NCBI GenBank assembly: GCA_016617855.1
Contig: JAECUM010006783.1
Location: forward strand, 39,607-103,606
Reading direction: 5' to 3'
From: Megalonaias nervosa
Taxonomy: Eukaryota > Mollusca > Bivalvia > Unionida > Unionidae
DNA: 64,000 nt
The notes under the pieces: generated by a model
Told to the model about the DNA's origin: nothing
What the model saw: the letters and a program-made list of their open reading frames with translations, nothing else
Databases searched by the model: none
Shown: positions 44,854-56,370 of the stretch, one piece after another
Position numbering within the stretch: position 1 is the first letter of the stretch
How the letters are laid out: each line of letters starts with the position of its first letter
Made by a program: the position numbers and the translations under genes

Positions 44854-46863
44854 AGCCTCTTCGGGTTATCAACCGTGTTGGTTATAGGCTGCGTTCTTTT
44901 AAGCTACCCAGAACAGGTATGGAGCTATTTTTTCCCCCTTCAAATAATAGAATAATACCCAACCTAAATACGTGTCAGTTTTTTTTTTATACTCCTGGGA
45001 TCAAAGAATATTTCCACTCTTTTAATCAGATATTTGTCTTATTGCAATTCACCAGAACTAAGCTAATACTTAACCAGATACTGATACACACATCCTACCA
45101 TCAGAAATTAATGTCTTGTTAACGGCTACTCGCATTCTTAATTGAACTAGGACATAATTAGCTCTTTTAGATTAACCATCACACCCCGCTGTTTGCTTTA
45201 AATTACTAGTTGACTGTGTCAGTCGACACCCGTTCCTAATGCTAGCGCCATCGATTCTCAGTTGAAAAGTTTCATAACTTAATTACACAAACGAATTAGT
45301 GGACTTCACTCCTAGTTCTAACTACATTATTTTGCAAACTAGCAATTCATTGACATTCATTTCCAGACATAAGTAAATTAATTCTCAGCAAACATGGTAC
45401 AAATCATTTAAGAAAGATAATTTACTTCTCACAATTTTGATCAGAAGAAATGCATGAAATTCCAATGATATATGGTTTCCGTTACATACAAAACCAATAA
45501 ATCCGAACTCATTCATACCTACGAAATGTTTTATGACATTTTTACAATGCATGAATCACATAACATTCCAGACCACTAAGGCACGATTATTTTCTGAACT
45601 CAAAGAAATATTGAAGTATGAATTTAAAACGAATACATTCAACAAATAATTACAACGAACGAACATATTATTTGCAATTGGGATAATACATTTGTGCCTT
45701 CCCGAGCCCTCGCTGGCTTATCAGTAGAAAATTCCCTCTGTCTCTTCTCTGGTTTCGGGTCTCTCAAATTTCCAGACCCCAACTCCCTTGGACGATTTAT
45801 TTAACGAGAAGAGCACTTTTTACTTGTCTCGGAATCAGCTTCCATTTTCGGCAGAAAAACTAGGACTGACTAATATCGCGAGGGAGATTACTTTAAAATA
45901 ATGAATTTCGTCTGGGAAACATACCCCATCATTCAGATTAGCCAATCAGGATTACTTTCCCTAACTGCCAAAATGTTAACACTCCCATGGAAGTCATAAT
46001 AATCCTCTCTAGTCCACCTTTATTAATCACTATCATGGAAAATATCATTTTATGACACCTGTTTCAAATGGCATAAGATTTCCCAAAATTTGTTGCTCTG
46101 GCTTGTCAGAACCTTGTCATTCCCTACACTTAACCATACATTGATATATCTGTCTGACTGTTATCGAACGAACTCTAATTAAAATTCAATTCATGCGCCA
46201 AACAGCAGTTCCCAGCCCTCGCAGTCAGCAGTTTATTGCGAATGTAGCCCATATATCAAGCTTAATGTTTACGTGTCACGCCGACCACGACAGAATGTAC
46301 GGTCAAATTATCTCTACAAAATTTGCACCATTACAGCCCCGCCTTATTTACAAATGTAGACTGTTCTGGAAGAGAACTGTTAACCCACACCCTGGTCATT
46401 TTACTGTGTCTTAGTTCTTTATATAAGGTTGTGGTAAACAATTATTCATTCCCATTTTAGGTCCAGTCTGTGGAATCATTTACTGCCCTGTTCATATATA
46501 ATTTGAGAAGAATCATTTATATAAAAGGTATTCATTGGAAATACAAAGTGCTCATTGACTTTTTGGATTAAAACATTATTTTGGAATAATTATGAATTCA
46601 TTCAAAAGACATTCTGGATTATATCATTGTGGTACTTTGAGATTGTTTGCACATCACCCTATTCAAGACTATTGGTACATCAGCACATTCAATATTTGAA
46701 TTAATTCGGAATACTCTATAGTTTGTGACTTAATTATCAGTACTGTAAGTCACTCTTAAATTTTCACTTTTTTGCTTAGAGAAATAAATTATTTGGTATT
46801 TTTACTAAACTTGTTGGTTTCGGTTCTTTCAGTTACTTAGCTTAAGACCACAGAGTTGTAACA
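43862..46863 (+). mobile_element. 3.0-kb LTR-bounded insertion splitting a minisatellite
   Basis: Begins TGTTATGCATATTTAATTTA, matching the LTR start seen in minus orientation at 42090, and ends GTTGTAACA with the family's 3' region (TATA-like TTTATATAAGG at 46418-46428, GAGAAATAAATTATTTGG near 46780). Flanks CAGTC (43857-43861) and CCGTC (46864-46868) agree at 4 of 5. Longer than the 0.9-kb solo LTRs because of nested sequence: a SINE at 44468-44851 and possibly a second, oppositely oriented LTR starting TGTTATTGCCCGGG at 44094. No pol coding seen. Confidence 0.7.
44468..44851 (+). mobile_element. SINE family A (tRNA-Pro-like head), CT tail
   Basis: Head GCTCCGGTGGCTGAAGAGG, anticodon loop CTCGGGT (CGG, proline-like), B-box GGGTTTGAACCCC, then the same body as 12378-12737, ending GTTAAAAATCCAAATC and (CT)n to 44850. 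Confidence 0.9.
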
Positions 46864-47300
46864 CCGTCTGCTAGGGGCTTGGTGTCATGGATATGTTATA
46901 ACATTCTTGCTTTGTTGTATGTCAGCTAAGGGTCTCGTGACATGGATAGATTATCACACTCTTGCTTCGTTATCCCGTCTGCTGGAGGTTTGGTGTCTTA
47001 TATAAATTATCACTCTTGCTTTGTTGTATGTCAGCTAGGGGTCTGGTGACATGGATAAATTATCACACTCTTGCTTTTTATGCCAGTTAGGGGTCTGGAG
47101 TCATGGATACATTATCACACTCTTGCTTTGTTGTATGTTAACTAGAGGTCTGGTGACATAGATAAATTATCACACTCTTGAATTGTTATCGAGTCTGCTC
47201 GGGGTTTGAAGTCGTGAATACATGGATACTCTCTTGCTTGGTTACCCCGACAGCTAGGGGGTTTGTATCATGGATATTTTAGCACACGCATATTTCAAAG
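46864..47300 (+). repeat. ~58-bp minisatellite, right part
   Basis: Seven or so diverged copies of the repeat begun at 43735-43861 (ATTATCACACTCTTGCTTTG, GTCTGCTAGGGGTTTGGTGT). Confidence 0.9.
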
Positions 47301-47679
47301 CTAATTTCGATTTTATTTAGATCATCTGCTGTTTTTTTTAGCTCAATTGATCATATATTAGAAGAGCATATGAGGCATGTCGTTCGACCGTTGGTACAAG
47401 ATTGTTCTTATTACTACTCCTAAAATACTTGGAGGATTGCCGTGAAACATAAGACATTCATCCCCTGGTCTAGTTGGTCTTAATGAAAATGGTACTTCTC
47501 GGATACCCAATATGGCCATCAGACCGGTTATCTTGAAAATCTTGTCATCGCTAATTCTTCTGAATGGATGGCCATGTTAATATGGAGTTTTCGCTAAAAA
47601 CTTCTTATACTTTGGTGAAAGCTGAACTGTGTAGTGTTATTATTCATATTTTTAAAATCATTTTAACTTTTCAGTCACA

Positions 47680-48125
47680 TGCACAAGCAATATCAGAAAG
47701 CTAACATGGAGCTTTCGTCCTCACGCTGAGGACTTCATCAGCTGACTGATTTAATCTCTAGTCATTAACATCACACGATGGAATGGTGAGCGATGTTAAC
47801 AGATTGTCCGAGATATGCGGCAGGTTGTAACGGCCCCCGTCCCTGTGCAGCATCGGTTTGTGCGCACGGATGAAGATCGATTCTTTAACACCACCCACCA
47901 CCCCGCTCAAACCAGGCTTGTTCTTGATCTAGGATTTTTTACTGAGTTCCAAGTTACAGTATGGCTAGGGCAAACAACGTGGATGTACAGTGATACTTCA
48001 GATGAGTTTGAACTTGGTCTTCTGTGCTCATTAAACCTCGCTTTCAATGTCCTTTCCGTTTCCCCAACATATTTTGCTGAGCAGACTTCCAATATCGCCG
48101 TCACTACTGCCATTTTATAAATCAT
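47680..48125 (-). pseudogene. Penelope-like GIY-YIG endonuclease, 3' end
   Basis: Minus strand reads AKYVGETERTLKARFNEHRR, then ...HIHVV-type region, SHTVTWNSVKN, and after a frameshift FIRAHKPMLHRDGGRYNLP and TIPSCDVND to TAG at 47758-47760. The YVGET and R-F-N-E-H-R spacing identify the GIY-YIG domain. The C-terminal RDGGRYNLP phrase is common in animal Penelope-like elements and related ORFs (general knowledge). Frameshifts and truncation make it a relic. It sits inside the ~180-bp repeat, with no RT domain upstream. Confidence 0.8.
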
Positions 48126-48476
48126 GTTATCGCAACTCTCCCTGAACAGAAAGTCATGTTGATGTGGATTTAGTTCTTACGATTGAAAATAGTGCTGCTC
48201 TGATATCTATTATGATCGCCACACTGCCGCCATCTTGTTGTCGCTACTACTCCTGAATGAATTGCCGTATCATCGTGAGGTTTTCACTAAATTACTTTTT
48301 AATGATGTCTAATTAGTACTAAAAGAAAATGGTTCCGATCTAACATCCAGTATGGCTGCCACAGTGGAATTCTTGAAAATCTTATCATCACTAATCGTGT
48401 AGGGAAAGTCGTATTGACATGTTGTTTTCACCAGAAGACTTATATGAAATGGGGCGGATTTAATATGATACCACAG

Positions 48477-48539
48477 TATCATAATAAGTCAATTAGTGAA
48501 ACACCATTAGGGTGTTTCACTGATAGACTTATTACGATA
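48477..48539. other. 30-bp inverted repeat (hairpin)
   Basis: Arms 48477-48506 and 48510-48539 around TTA. GTGAAACACC pairs with GGTGTTTCAC perfectly and ~26 of 30 positions pair overall. Origin unknown; it could be a foldback element or a repeat-born palindrome. Confidence 0.85.
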
Positions 48540-48731
48540 CCTAGTTGGTCCTAATGAAAACGGTACCAGTCGTACATCCATCATGGCTGCCACAACGGCT
48601 GTCTTGGTAATCTTGTTGTCACTACCACCCACCACCAATTGGTGATTGTTATGACATGAGCTTTTTCATCAAAAGATTTGTAACGGTGTCTGCCTTTTTC
48701 TAAATGAAAATAGTGCCAATCGGATATCCAG

Positions 48732-48732
<1 letters not shown>

Positions 48733-48799
<67 letters not shown>
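48733..48799. repeat. (TA)n microsatellite
   Basis: About 33 TA units at the edge of the ~180-bp repeat. Confidence 0.95.
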
Positions 48800-48801
<2 letters not shown>

Positions 48802-48840
48802 ACAGCAGCTAATTTGAAGACCTTGTTATCGCTGTAGAAT

Positions 48841-49930
48841 AACTGAGAGGATTTCAGCCCTCAACAGTTACAGGGAGAAATGTTCTTATCTTGAATTCCT
48901 TGAAATTCTTTACGCCCATTAGAGCGTCAGTCCCTTTGAAAGACTCTTGTTTACTTCATTATTCCAGTATTTTAAAATTTTGTTCCATATTACCACTAGT
49001 GTTCCATTATCAGGTTTTTTTATCTGGCTAATAGTACAGCTTGGAAGTGTGGCAAACCATATGCTTTGGTATGTTTTGATTGTATAATGTCTGGTAATGT
49101 TTTTCCGTGGGCACGAGATTAACAGAACGTTTAGGATTGCGCACAACTCTTGTTCTTCTATCGCAGAATGATTCTCTCTTGTTTGTTTTTTTAGGTCTAT
49201 CATGCCATGTGTACATTTAATAAAAAAAATTCCACATCAGTTGTTGCACTGATGGATCCAGAATTCAGACAACCTGGAATAAAGACATCATGTTAAAGGA
49301 AGTCGTATGAAGCACTTCATTCTCACCTTTTTAAATGATTTTGTTAGAAGGAGGTCTATTCTGGGTCCGTGAGTTGGTGGAGGGGGCATATATTGGATGT
49401 ACCCCTACCTTCCATAATAAGTTTGGTTCATTAGGGATTAAATAGAACAGTGCTTCAGAAAAGGTGACGTCCAAAAAGGCATTCACCCTCCATACATAGT
49501 TAAAGGTCAAGGTTACTCCTTCACAAAGAAACTAACGTTTTACCAGAATGTGAATCGGTGTGAACAGAAACGTTTTATTTTTGGGGAATTGGCATTTTTC
49601 ATAAATTTTGCACTTATTCACGAAAAGATGTTATTTTTCGTGAGCACTTTAACCTGTCTTATTTCTGTTAGCGTATCTCTGAAGGGAATCATTACTAACT
49701 GATAAGATAAGGCGACAGTTCAAGATCGATTACCTAACAAATACTGATTTTATGTAAGAGAAAAGATAGCCGCTTTAACCTAATACTGCTGTATGTCCAC
49801 CACCACCCCACCTTGCGCTCACCACAGATAACTAACATACTTTACTTATGTGTATTGCCCGTTTTCACGTAATATACACGAACCCACCGAGAAAACCACC
49901 TGGATCGAAAATCTAGAATGGCAGGTGCAT
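48841..49930. other. Intron stretch
   Basis: Nothing recognised; open frames at 48919-49216 (minus) lack protein character. Confidence 0.5.
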
Positions 49931-50260
49931 ACGGGTCTGCTAGTACATGTATAGATTGGGTTCTGCTACATTACCATCATTTGCTAGTACACATGTAGAT
50001 CGGGGTCTGTTCCATTACTATCATTTGATCGGGTTCTGTTACATTGCCATCATTTGCTAGTACACATGCAGATCGGGTTCTGTTACATTACCATCATTTG
50101 GTAGTACATATGCAGATCGGGTACTGTTACATTACCATTATTTGGTAGTACATATGTAGATCGGGTTCTGTTACATTATCATCATTTGGTACTGTAACAT
50201 TACCATTATTTGGTAGTACATATGTAGTTCGGGTTCTGTTACATTACCATCATTACACAT
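49930..50260 (+). repeat. ~43-bp degenerate minisatellite
   Basis: Copies share GTAGATCGGGTTCTGTTACA and TTACCATCATTTGCTAGTAC. Confidence 0.9.
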
Positions 50261-50840
50261 TTAAGTAATAGTAAACTAATCATGAGGAAGCCAAAGGTAG
50301 AGAAATGCTGTTAAAAGTAGTCACTATTGTTTTTTTTAAATTCCTGTTGTTTATCCCTATACCAGATTTTCTGTTTAGTTATTTCCAGTTATCGCTGTGG
50401 AGCTGCTTCTTTGAACACATTTCATGGAAGATAGTTGAGTCTGACTTCCTGTATTTAATTATCTAGAGCCAATATTTCTTCCTCGTCCATTCCTAGTAAT
50501 TGGAAGCCGACAGCAGAACCAACCAATCTGCAGGTAAATAGTCTGTCTGTAGCCTAGCCTGCTGCACTCGGGGACCGACCATTAAGTGGAGGGGGGGGGG
50601 GCTTTGAGGGATGCTGGGGCTAGTTTGAGAAACACTTTCGGCCCCCAAAATACAACTGAAAATTATTTCTGCTCTGATTTGTAGAAAAACGAAGCTATCA
50701 CATCCATTAGATTAGCTGGAAAATAATGTACAAAAATAAACCTTGCTTCCAAATTAAATGCTAGGTCTCTCCGAAACTTTAATTGTCGGTCCGCTACTTC
50801 TTTTGGGATGGTGGGAGGTGGAGGGTGGGTCGGGTAATTT
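50261..50840. other. Intron stretch with G-run
   Basis: G-run at 50588-50601; no gene recognised. Confidence 0.5.
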
Positions 50841-50945
50841 TATAGCAATCTTTATCGTACTGAAGTTATCCATTTTGCTTTTCATTTTGCTTGAATATGA
50901 AACATTTGTGCAGATTTGGTTCAAAATGATAGTAGCATATAGTGG
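50841..50945 (+). repeat. ~105-bp direct repeat (left)
   Basis: TAGCAATCTTTATCGTACTG through ATATAGTGGG. Duplicated at 51750-51855 on the other side of the 44-bp minisatellite. Confidence 0.9.
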
Positions 50946-51009
50946 GTGAGTGGGGACTTGTGGCGTATTTGCTACCTCAGGGAATATAACATGAATTTAG
51001 TCGATAAGT

Positions 51010-51715
51010 GTTGCATCTCAGTAATATAGTTCTGATTCTGAACTGTCCTGATCACACAATATTATATAGATCTGTCCCTAAACTGTCCTAATCACGCATT
51101 ATGATATAGCTATGAATCTAAAGTGTTCTAATCACACACTCTGATAGATATAGCTATGATTCTAAACTGTTCTAATCACACACTCTGATAGATATAGCTA
51201 TGTTCTAAACTGTTCTAACCACACACCCTGATAGATATAGTTATGTTCTAAACTGTTCTAATCACACACCCTGATTGATATAGCTATGTTCTAAACTGTT
51301 CTAATCACACACTCTGACTGATATAGCTATGATTCTAAACTGTTCTAATCACACACTCTGATAGATATAGCTATGTTCTAAACTGTTCTAATCACACACT
51401 CTGATTGATATAGCTATGATTCTAAACAATTCTAATCAAACGCTGATTGATATAGCTATGATTCTAATCTGTTCTAATCACACACTCTGATTGATATAGC
51501 TATGATTCTGAACTGTTCTAATCACACACTCTGATTGATATAGTTATGTTCTAAACTGTTCTAATCACACACTCTGATAGATATAGCTATGATTCTAAAC
51601 TGTTCTAATCACACACTCTGAAAGATATAGATCTGATTCTAAACTGTCATAATCACACACTTTGAAATAGATATGATTCTAAACCGTTCTAATCACACAC
51701 TCTGGTGTATATCAG
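51010..51715 (+). repeat. ~43-bp minisatellite, ~16 copies
   Basis: Unit TCTAAACTGTTCTAATCACA, CACTCTGATAGATATAGCTA, TGAT, with length variants of 42-46 bp. Confidence 0.95.
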
Positions 51716-51749
51716 ATGAATATCAATCATTAATGTGCCATTCAGTTCA

Positions 51750-51855
51750 TAGCAATCTTTATCGTACTGAAGTTATCCATATTGCTTTTTCATTTTGCTT
51801 GGATATGAAACATTTGTACCGATTTTGTTCAAAACGAGAATAGTATATAGTGGGA
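51750..51855 (+). repeat. ~105-bp direct repeat (right)
   Basis: Second copy of 50841-50945, ~90% identical by eye. Confidence 0.9.
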
Positions 51856-52278
51856 TCGGAAGCTCCTTGCATATTCCCTGTTGTTATGCAAATCAGGTTC
51901 CCAATTTGCTGTAAGATCATAAGATGGATACGTCGAAGAGGCCAGAGAAGCTCATTCATTGTAAATATTTCGTAAATCACATTGCTCCTGTAGTTCGCTA
52001 TTAACATAAAAAGTAACTGTATCCTAATATTGGCAAAAGACTTCAGAGTGAATTAGTATCATTTACGTGAACATTTTAACAAGTATTTTGGAGAAAAAAA
52101 AAATCATTAAAGATGAATTTTAAATTTGCATAGAAAATATATACTGTGACTTCTAATTTTTGTAATCCCAGAGACACAAAAAGGTACATTTATACACTAT
52201 CATTACATTGAAGAATGAGCTGCTGCTGATTTCGATTCAGTGCTTTATTTCATGTACATGTTTTATGCTTAAAAAGTT
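51856..52278. other. Intron stretch
   Basis: AT-rich; nothing recognised. Confidence 0.5.
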
Positions 52279-52503
52279 GCCCGGGTCGCCCGGGTCTAAA
52301 GCGCTCGCCTTTACAGGTCACTGATACCTCACCTGTGTCATTAGGGGTTCCAGTCTCGGGCTCGGCCGATGTGAGTATCTGAAAAAGCTTGAGAGTAACT
52401 TCCCAAGAGTCGGTGGTTTTTACCGGGCCTTTCCTGCTTTTTACTCAACCTTTTATCCTAGCCATTATGCGCCGAAAAATGGCCTTAACCCAAACAACAA
52501 CAA
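52279..52503 (+). mobile_element. SINE family B copy 3
   Basis: Head with GGTCTAAAGCGCTCGCCTTT, body with GTCGGTGGTTTTTACCGGG and GAAAAATGGCCTTAACCC, ending in AACAACAAC. More diverged than other copies; no TSD found. Confidence 0.85.
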
Positions 52504-52854
52504 ATACTTACAAAATGAAGGTCAAGGTTAAATCAGGAGTAGGAAAAGAATTAATTATCTTTATCGCCATCGTAAAATGAACTAAAATATATTATCAGAG
52601 TACTCATATTAGCAAGATATTAAATCGTAATTTAAAATAGGAACGGTACAAAATTAATTTCCTGATTTAAAGTTCTTTCCAACAGAACATTTGCATCCCT
52701 TCAACCTGTGACCATGGTAAGTACAACAAGGTGTATCTACTGAGGGTAAATTCACCCCTAGTGTGCCTTTGACCTATTGGGTCGATCATTGTGAACCACA
52801 TTTACATATAAAAAAGAACGATTGATATATGTCATCTCTCTTGAATTTTGAATC

Positions 52855-53290
52855 TATGTGCTATGTATTGTCCCTTAGTTACCAATATCCATGCTATATA
52901 CTATCCCCGAGTTTCCAATCCCCGTGCTATGTATTATCCCCGAGTTTCCAATCCCCGTGCTATGTATTATCCCCGAGTTTCCAATCCCCGTGCTATGTTT
53001 TATCCCCGAGTTTCCAATCTCTGTGCTATGTATTTTCCCTGAATTTCTAATCCCTGCTATGTATTGTCCCAGCGTTTCCAATTCCCGTGTTATGTATTGT
53101 CCCAGAGTTTCCAATCCCCGTGTTATGTATTGTCCATGACTTTCCAATCCCTGTGCTATATTTTTTTACTGACTTTCTAATCCCTGTCCAATATATTGTC
53201 TTTGACTTTCAAATCCCTGTCCAATATATTGTCTTTGACTTTCTAATCCCTGTCCAATATATTGTCTTTGAGTTTCTGATCTATGTATTG
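52855..53290 (+). repeat. ~33-bp minisatellite, ~13 copies
   Basis: Unit CCGAGTTTCCAATCCCCGTG plus CTATGTATTATCC. The period is 11 codons, so frames stay open on both strands; the later half has shifted variants (TTTGACTTTCTAATCCCTGT). Confidence 0.95.
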
Positions 53291-53399
53291 TCATTGGTTA
53301 AACTAAGCTAAAAATTTGGTTCCAAATGAGACTATATTATTAGACCTTTCCAACATGTAAATCAACAAAGCTTAGGGCCTATTTATAAAAATGAACTGT

Positions 53400-53505
53400 C
53401 GTCAGAGTAGAGATAACCACGCCCTACTTATTAACATAAAACCTTATTTAAAATCAAAATATAACCACGCCCTACTTATTAACACAACACATTTAAAATC
53501 AAAAT
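53400..53505 (+). repeat. ~55-bp direct duplication
   Basis: ATAACCACGCCCTACTTATT occurs twice with AAAATCAAAATA. Confidence 0.85.
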
Positions 53506-53518
53506 AGTTTATGTTGAC

Positions 53519-53549
53519 ACCCCCACCCCCACCCACCCCCACCCCCAAG
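53519..53549 (-). other. G-quadruplex-forming tract
   Basis: On the minus strand five G-runs (5,5,3,5,5) are separated by single T bases. Confidence 0.7.
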
Positions 53550-53774
53550 GTGAAACGGTTTTAAGATTTTAGTGCAGACTGAAAATTTCATGAATAGTAG
53601 TTGTAAAATGTTTTGTATATGACTTATTGCGGAAGTCAGACAGGTGACGAAAGGTCCACTACACGTGGATTGGTATGTAAGCCCTTTCTGAAAACATGGC
53701 TGACTCCTATTGTTAAGCAAATGCTGGAAAGATCAATTACACAGCGGTTGCTATCTAAGCCCATCCGGAGTTGT

Positions 53775-53965
53775 CTCTAACTCAGGGGTTGCTATCCATT
53801 CCTTTTCGGAAATGCCCACAACTCAGGGGTTGCTATCCATTCCTTGTCGGAAATGTCCTTAACTCAGGGGTTGCTATCCATTCCTTTTCGGAAATGCCCA
53901 CAACTCAGGGGTTGGTATCTAAGCCTTTTCGGAAATGCCAGCAAATCAGGGGTTGGTATCTAGGT
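53775..53965 (+). repeat. 41-bp minisatellite, ~5 copies
   Basis: Unit AACTCAGGGGTTGCTATCCA, TTCCTTTTCGGAAATGCCCA, C. Continues more loosely upstream to about 53640. Confidence 0.93.
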
Positions 53966-54177
53966 AAAATCTCTTTGATATCAAGTTTGGGAGATTGTTT
54001 ACAACAATATATAACCCTGCTTATTAAAATGGTCATCTATTATGTAAGCGTGGTGAGCGATATTAGGACCTCACAGGTCTCTTGTTTATTGTAACTAGCA
54101 CACAAGAAGCCAAATTAAATTACAGCAGTACGTTTTTATCTCTTTACAAACGTAAAGATACTAGTATAAAATCGCTG

Positions 54178-54208
<31 letters not shown>

Positions 54209-54210
54209 AG
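54178..54210 (+). repeat. (AAAT)n microsatellite
   Basis: About eight units. Confidence 0.95.
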
Positions 54211-54739
54211 ACGCTGTGTGATCAGTCCGATAAATCAGACCCCAAATCTGTCTTGATACTGATGGATGATTTGCTGGTATGATCTCACCTGTTGATTAAA
54301 ATGTGCAATTTTGTTGCATTCTGGTCTTTCCGGAACCTCCCGCGTATAGTTTAGACACTTACCGGTACTTGCTACAGCCATATCCAGCACGAAATTCAAA
54401 AATGTCCATAGGACACATGGTTGTGTTATTCCACTTGGATTTACAAGTCGCCAAGCATAGGATTTGATCGGGGACTATTCAATACATATCGCCGCCAAAA
54501 GAACACTTCAACCTACGATAACTCAAGAGACGCCAGAAATATCGGCAAAAGTATCTAAAATGGGACAGGTTTGTCTGCAAATATTTTCTCGATTTTGTGA
54601 CTACGTGCTATCATACCCACAAATAGCCCATCAGTATCAACTCAGATTGGGGGAAGGGTCTTATTTGTGGGACTATTGATGTACAGTAGATCAGGTTACG
54701 AATGCACCTTGTTGCTACAAATAGCATTTGATGCTCTTT
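54211..54739. other. Intron stretch
   Basis: Nothing recognised. Confidence 0.5.
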
Positions 54740-55011
54740 ACCCAGAAGGCAGGGGCCCCGAGTGGCCGAATGGTCTAAAAAGCGCTCTCCGTTACGGATC
54801 ACTGCCATCTCACCTCTGTCTGCGTGGGTTCGAGTCTAGATTCGGCGAATGTGGATATGTGAGAAAGCTTGCCAGTAGCTTCTCGTGGGTCGGTGGTTCT
54901 TTCCGTGGATTTCCCGGTTTCTTCCTCCACCATTAATACTGGCCGCCATGTATAGCCTATCGTGTGCTGAAAAATGGCGTTAAGCCCCACACCAACAACA
55001 ACCCAGAAGGC
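54740..55011 (+). mobile_element. SINE family B copy 4, full length, 11-bp TSD
   Basis: Body 54751-55000. Head GCCCCGAGTGGCCGAATGG and GTGGGTTCGAGTC (A- and B-box-like), body with TTCTCGTGGGTCGGTGGTTC and GAAAAATGGCGTTAAGCCC, tail CAACAACA. Flanked by perfect ACCCAGAAGGC at 54740-54750 and 55001-55011. The best copy for defining the family. Confidence 0.95.
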
Positions 55012-55170
55012 TGGGCGTGCACCGCATTATTATAGACGCGATTAGAACTTTTCATGCATTAACTCTTTCACACACTAATAAGATTGCATTTGGCAAAATT
55101 GGCATCAAAAGGCAAATCAGTAAACAGAATATATTTATTATAAAGAAAACAAATCATTATAGAATGTTGA

Positions 55171-55173
<3 letters not shown>

Positions 55174-55240
<67 letters not shown>
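55174..55240. repeat. (TA)n microsatellite
   Basis: About 33 TA units. Confidence 0.95.
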
Positions 55241-55243
<3 letters not shown>

Positions 55244-55904
55244 ATATTACTTTTTTTTACATTCCTCTGAACTTTTCTTTAGTTAGATGTTCTAGCCACA
55301 AAATTAACATAGATGCAGGTAGATAGGAAGGTGTTCGTACTTTGAAGAGTATTTTGTAACTTTTGTTACAGTTATAATTTATTATTAGTTCATGATGAAC
55401 ACTATGCATTTATTAAATGTACCACTGTGTTAGAGAAAACAATTAAGATAAACGTTGGCGTACCTGTCCATCTTTAGAACAGTTCTATTCCTTGATTTCA
55501 TCTCAAAGTCCATAGTTTATGTTCCATTTATTAGCTAGACAAAGACCTCTACTTAATGTCTGGATGCTATTAGTATATAGCGCTCCAACATAGTGACTTT
55601 TTCTGTAAGTATTATTGGACTGAAGTCAAAGTTGTTAAAGTGAGGACAATAAAGTAAATTCACTTTCCACATGTAGGGAGAAAACATTGTCACCATTCAA
55701 GTTGTACAATAGAGTGACTTCCTATTATGCAGTAAGGCAATTTCTGTTATACTGTAAGGCAATTTCGCCCCCGGAACATCGTCTTCAGTTAAACTACATA
55801 TTGAAACCTATCGGCCATGTTACAAAGTTTCTCCGTAGGGTTTAAGACACTGCCCATGCGGGTTATTTTTTGGGCATGTTGTCATTACGGATTGTGCATA
55901 AACA
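55241..55904. other. Intron stretch
   Basis: Nothing recognised beyond a short TATGCAGTAAGGCAATTT-type duplication near 55730. Confidence 0.5.
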
Positions 55905-56275
55905 TAATTCGTAACGTGCCATATTCCAGTACCGTAACGTAATGTGTCAAGTGCCAGGATGCCCCGCTGACACGACATATACTGTGTAGTTGCCTCAAGT
56001 GCGTGGATGCTCTGCTGGCGCCATATATACGTGTAATGTAATGGGTCAAGTGCCAGGATGTCTTGCTGGTTTGACATATACGTGTATAGTTGTGCAAAGT
56101 GCCTTGATACCACCATAAATACGTGTAATCTAATAGGTCAAGTGCCAGGATGTCTTGCTTCTTGACATATACGTGTAAAGTTGTGTGCCAGGATGTCTTG
56201 CTGGCAAGATATATACGTGTAAAGTGTCTGGATGCCCTGCTGGCACGGCATATAAGTGTATAGTTAGTGAGACAG
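55905..56275 (+). repeat. Degenerate minisatellite, ~60-65 bp
   Basis: Copies share GTCAAGTGCCAGGATGTCTT, GCTGGCACGACATATACGTG and TATAGTTGTG. Confidence 0.85.
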
Positions 56276-56370
56276 AGGTGTATCCCTGTCTAACTTTAGT
56301 CCCAGGCTCCACCAAAATAAACCTTATAAAACAAGAAGACTGTAAAAATTTTTGTTGTATTACTTTGACG

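Larger units (their letters stand above)
47440..48840 (+). repeat. ~180-bp degenerate tandem repeat, interrupted
   Basis: Diverged copies share AATGAAAATGGTACC, CCAGTATGGCTGCCACA, TTGAAAATCTTGTCATCGCT and CACCAGAAGACTT-like words. Interrupted by the GIY-YIG fragment at 47680-48125. Confidence 0.75.

Noticed and set aside
52829..53311. Proline/serine-rich repeat protein ORFs
   Set aside because: Several overlapping frames are open on both strands across the 33-bp repeat, so this is repeat structure.
54752..54842. tRNA-Leu/Ser-like gene
   Set aside because: Head of a SINE with an 11-bp target-site duplication.
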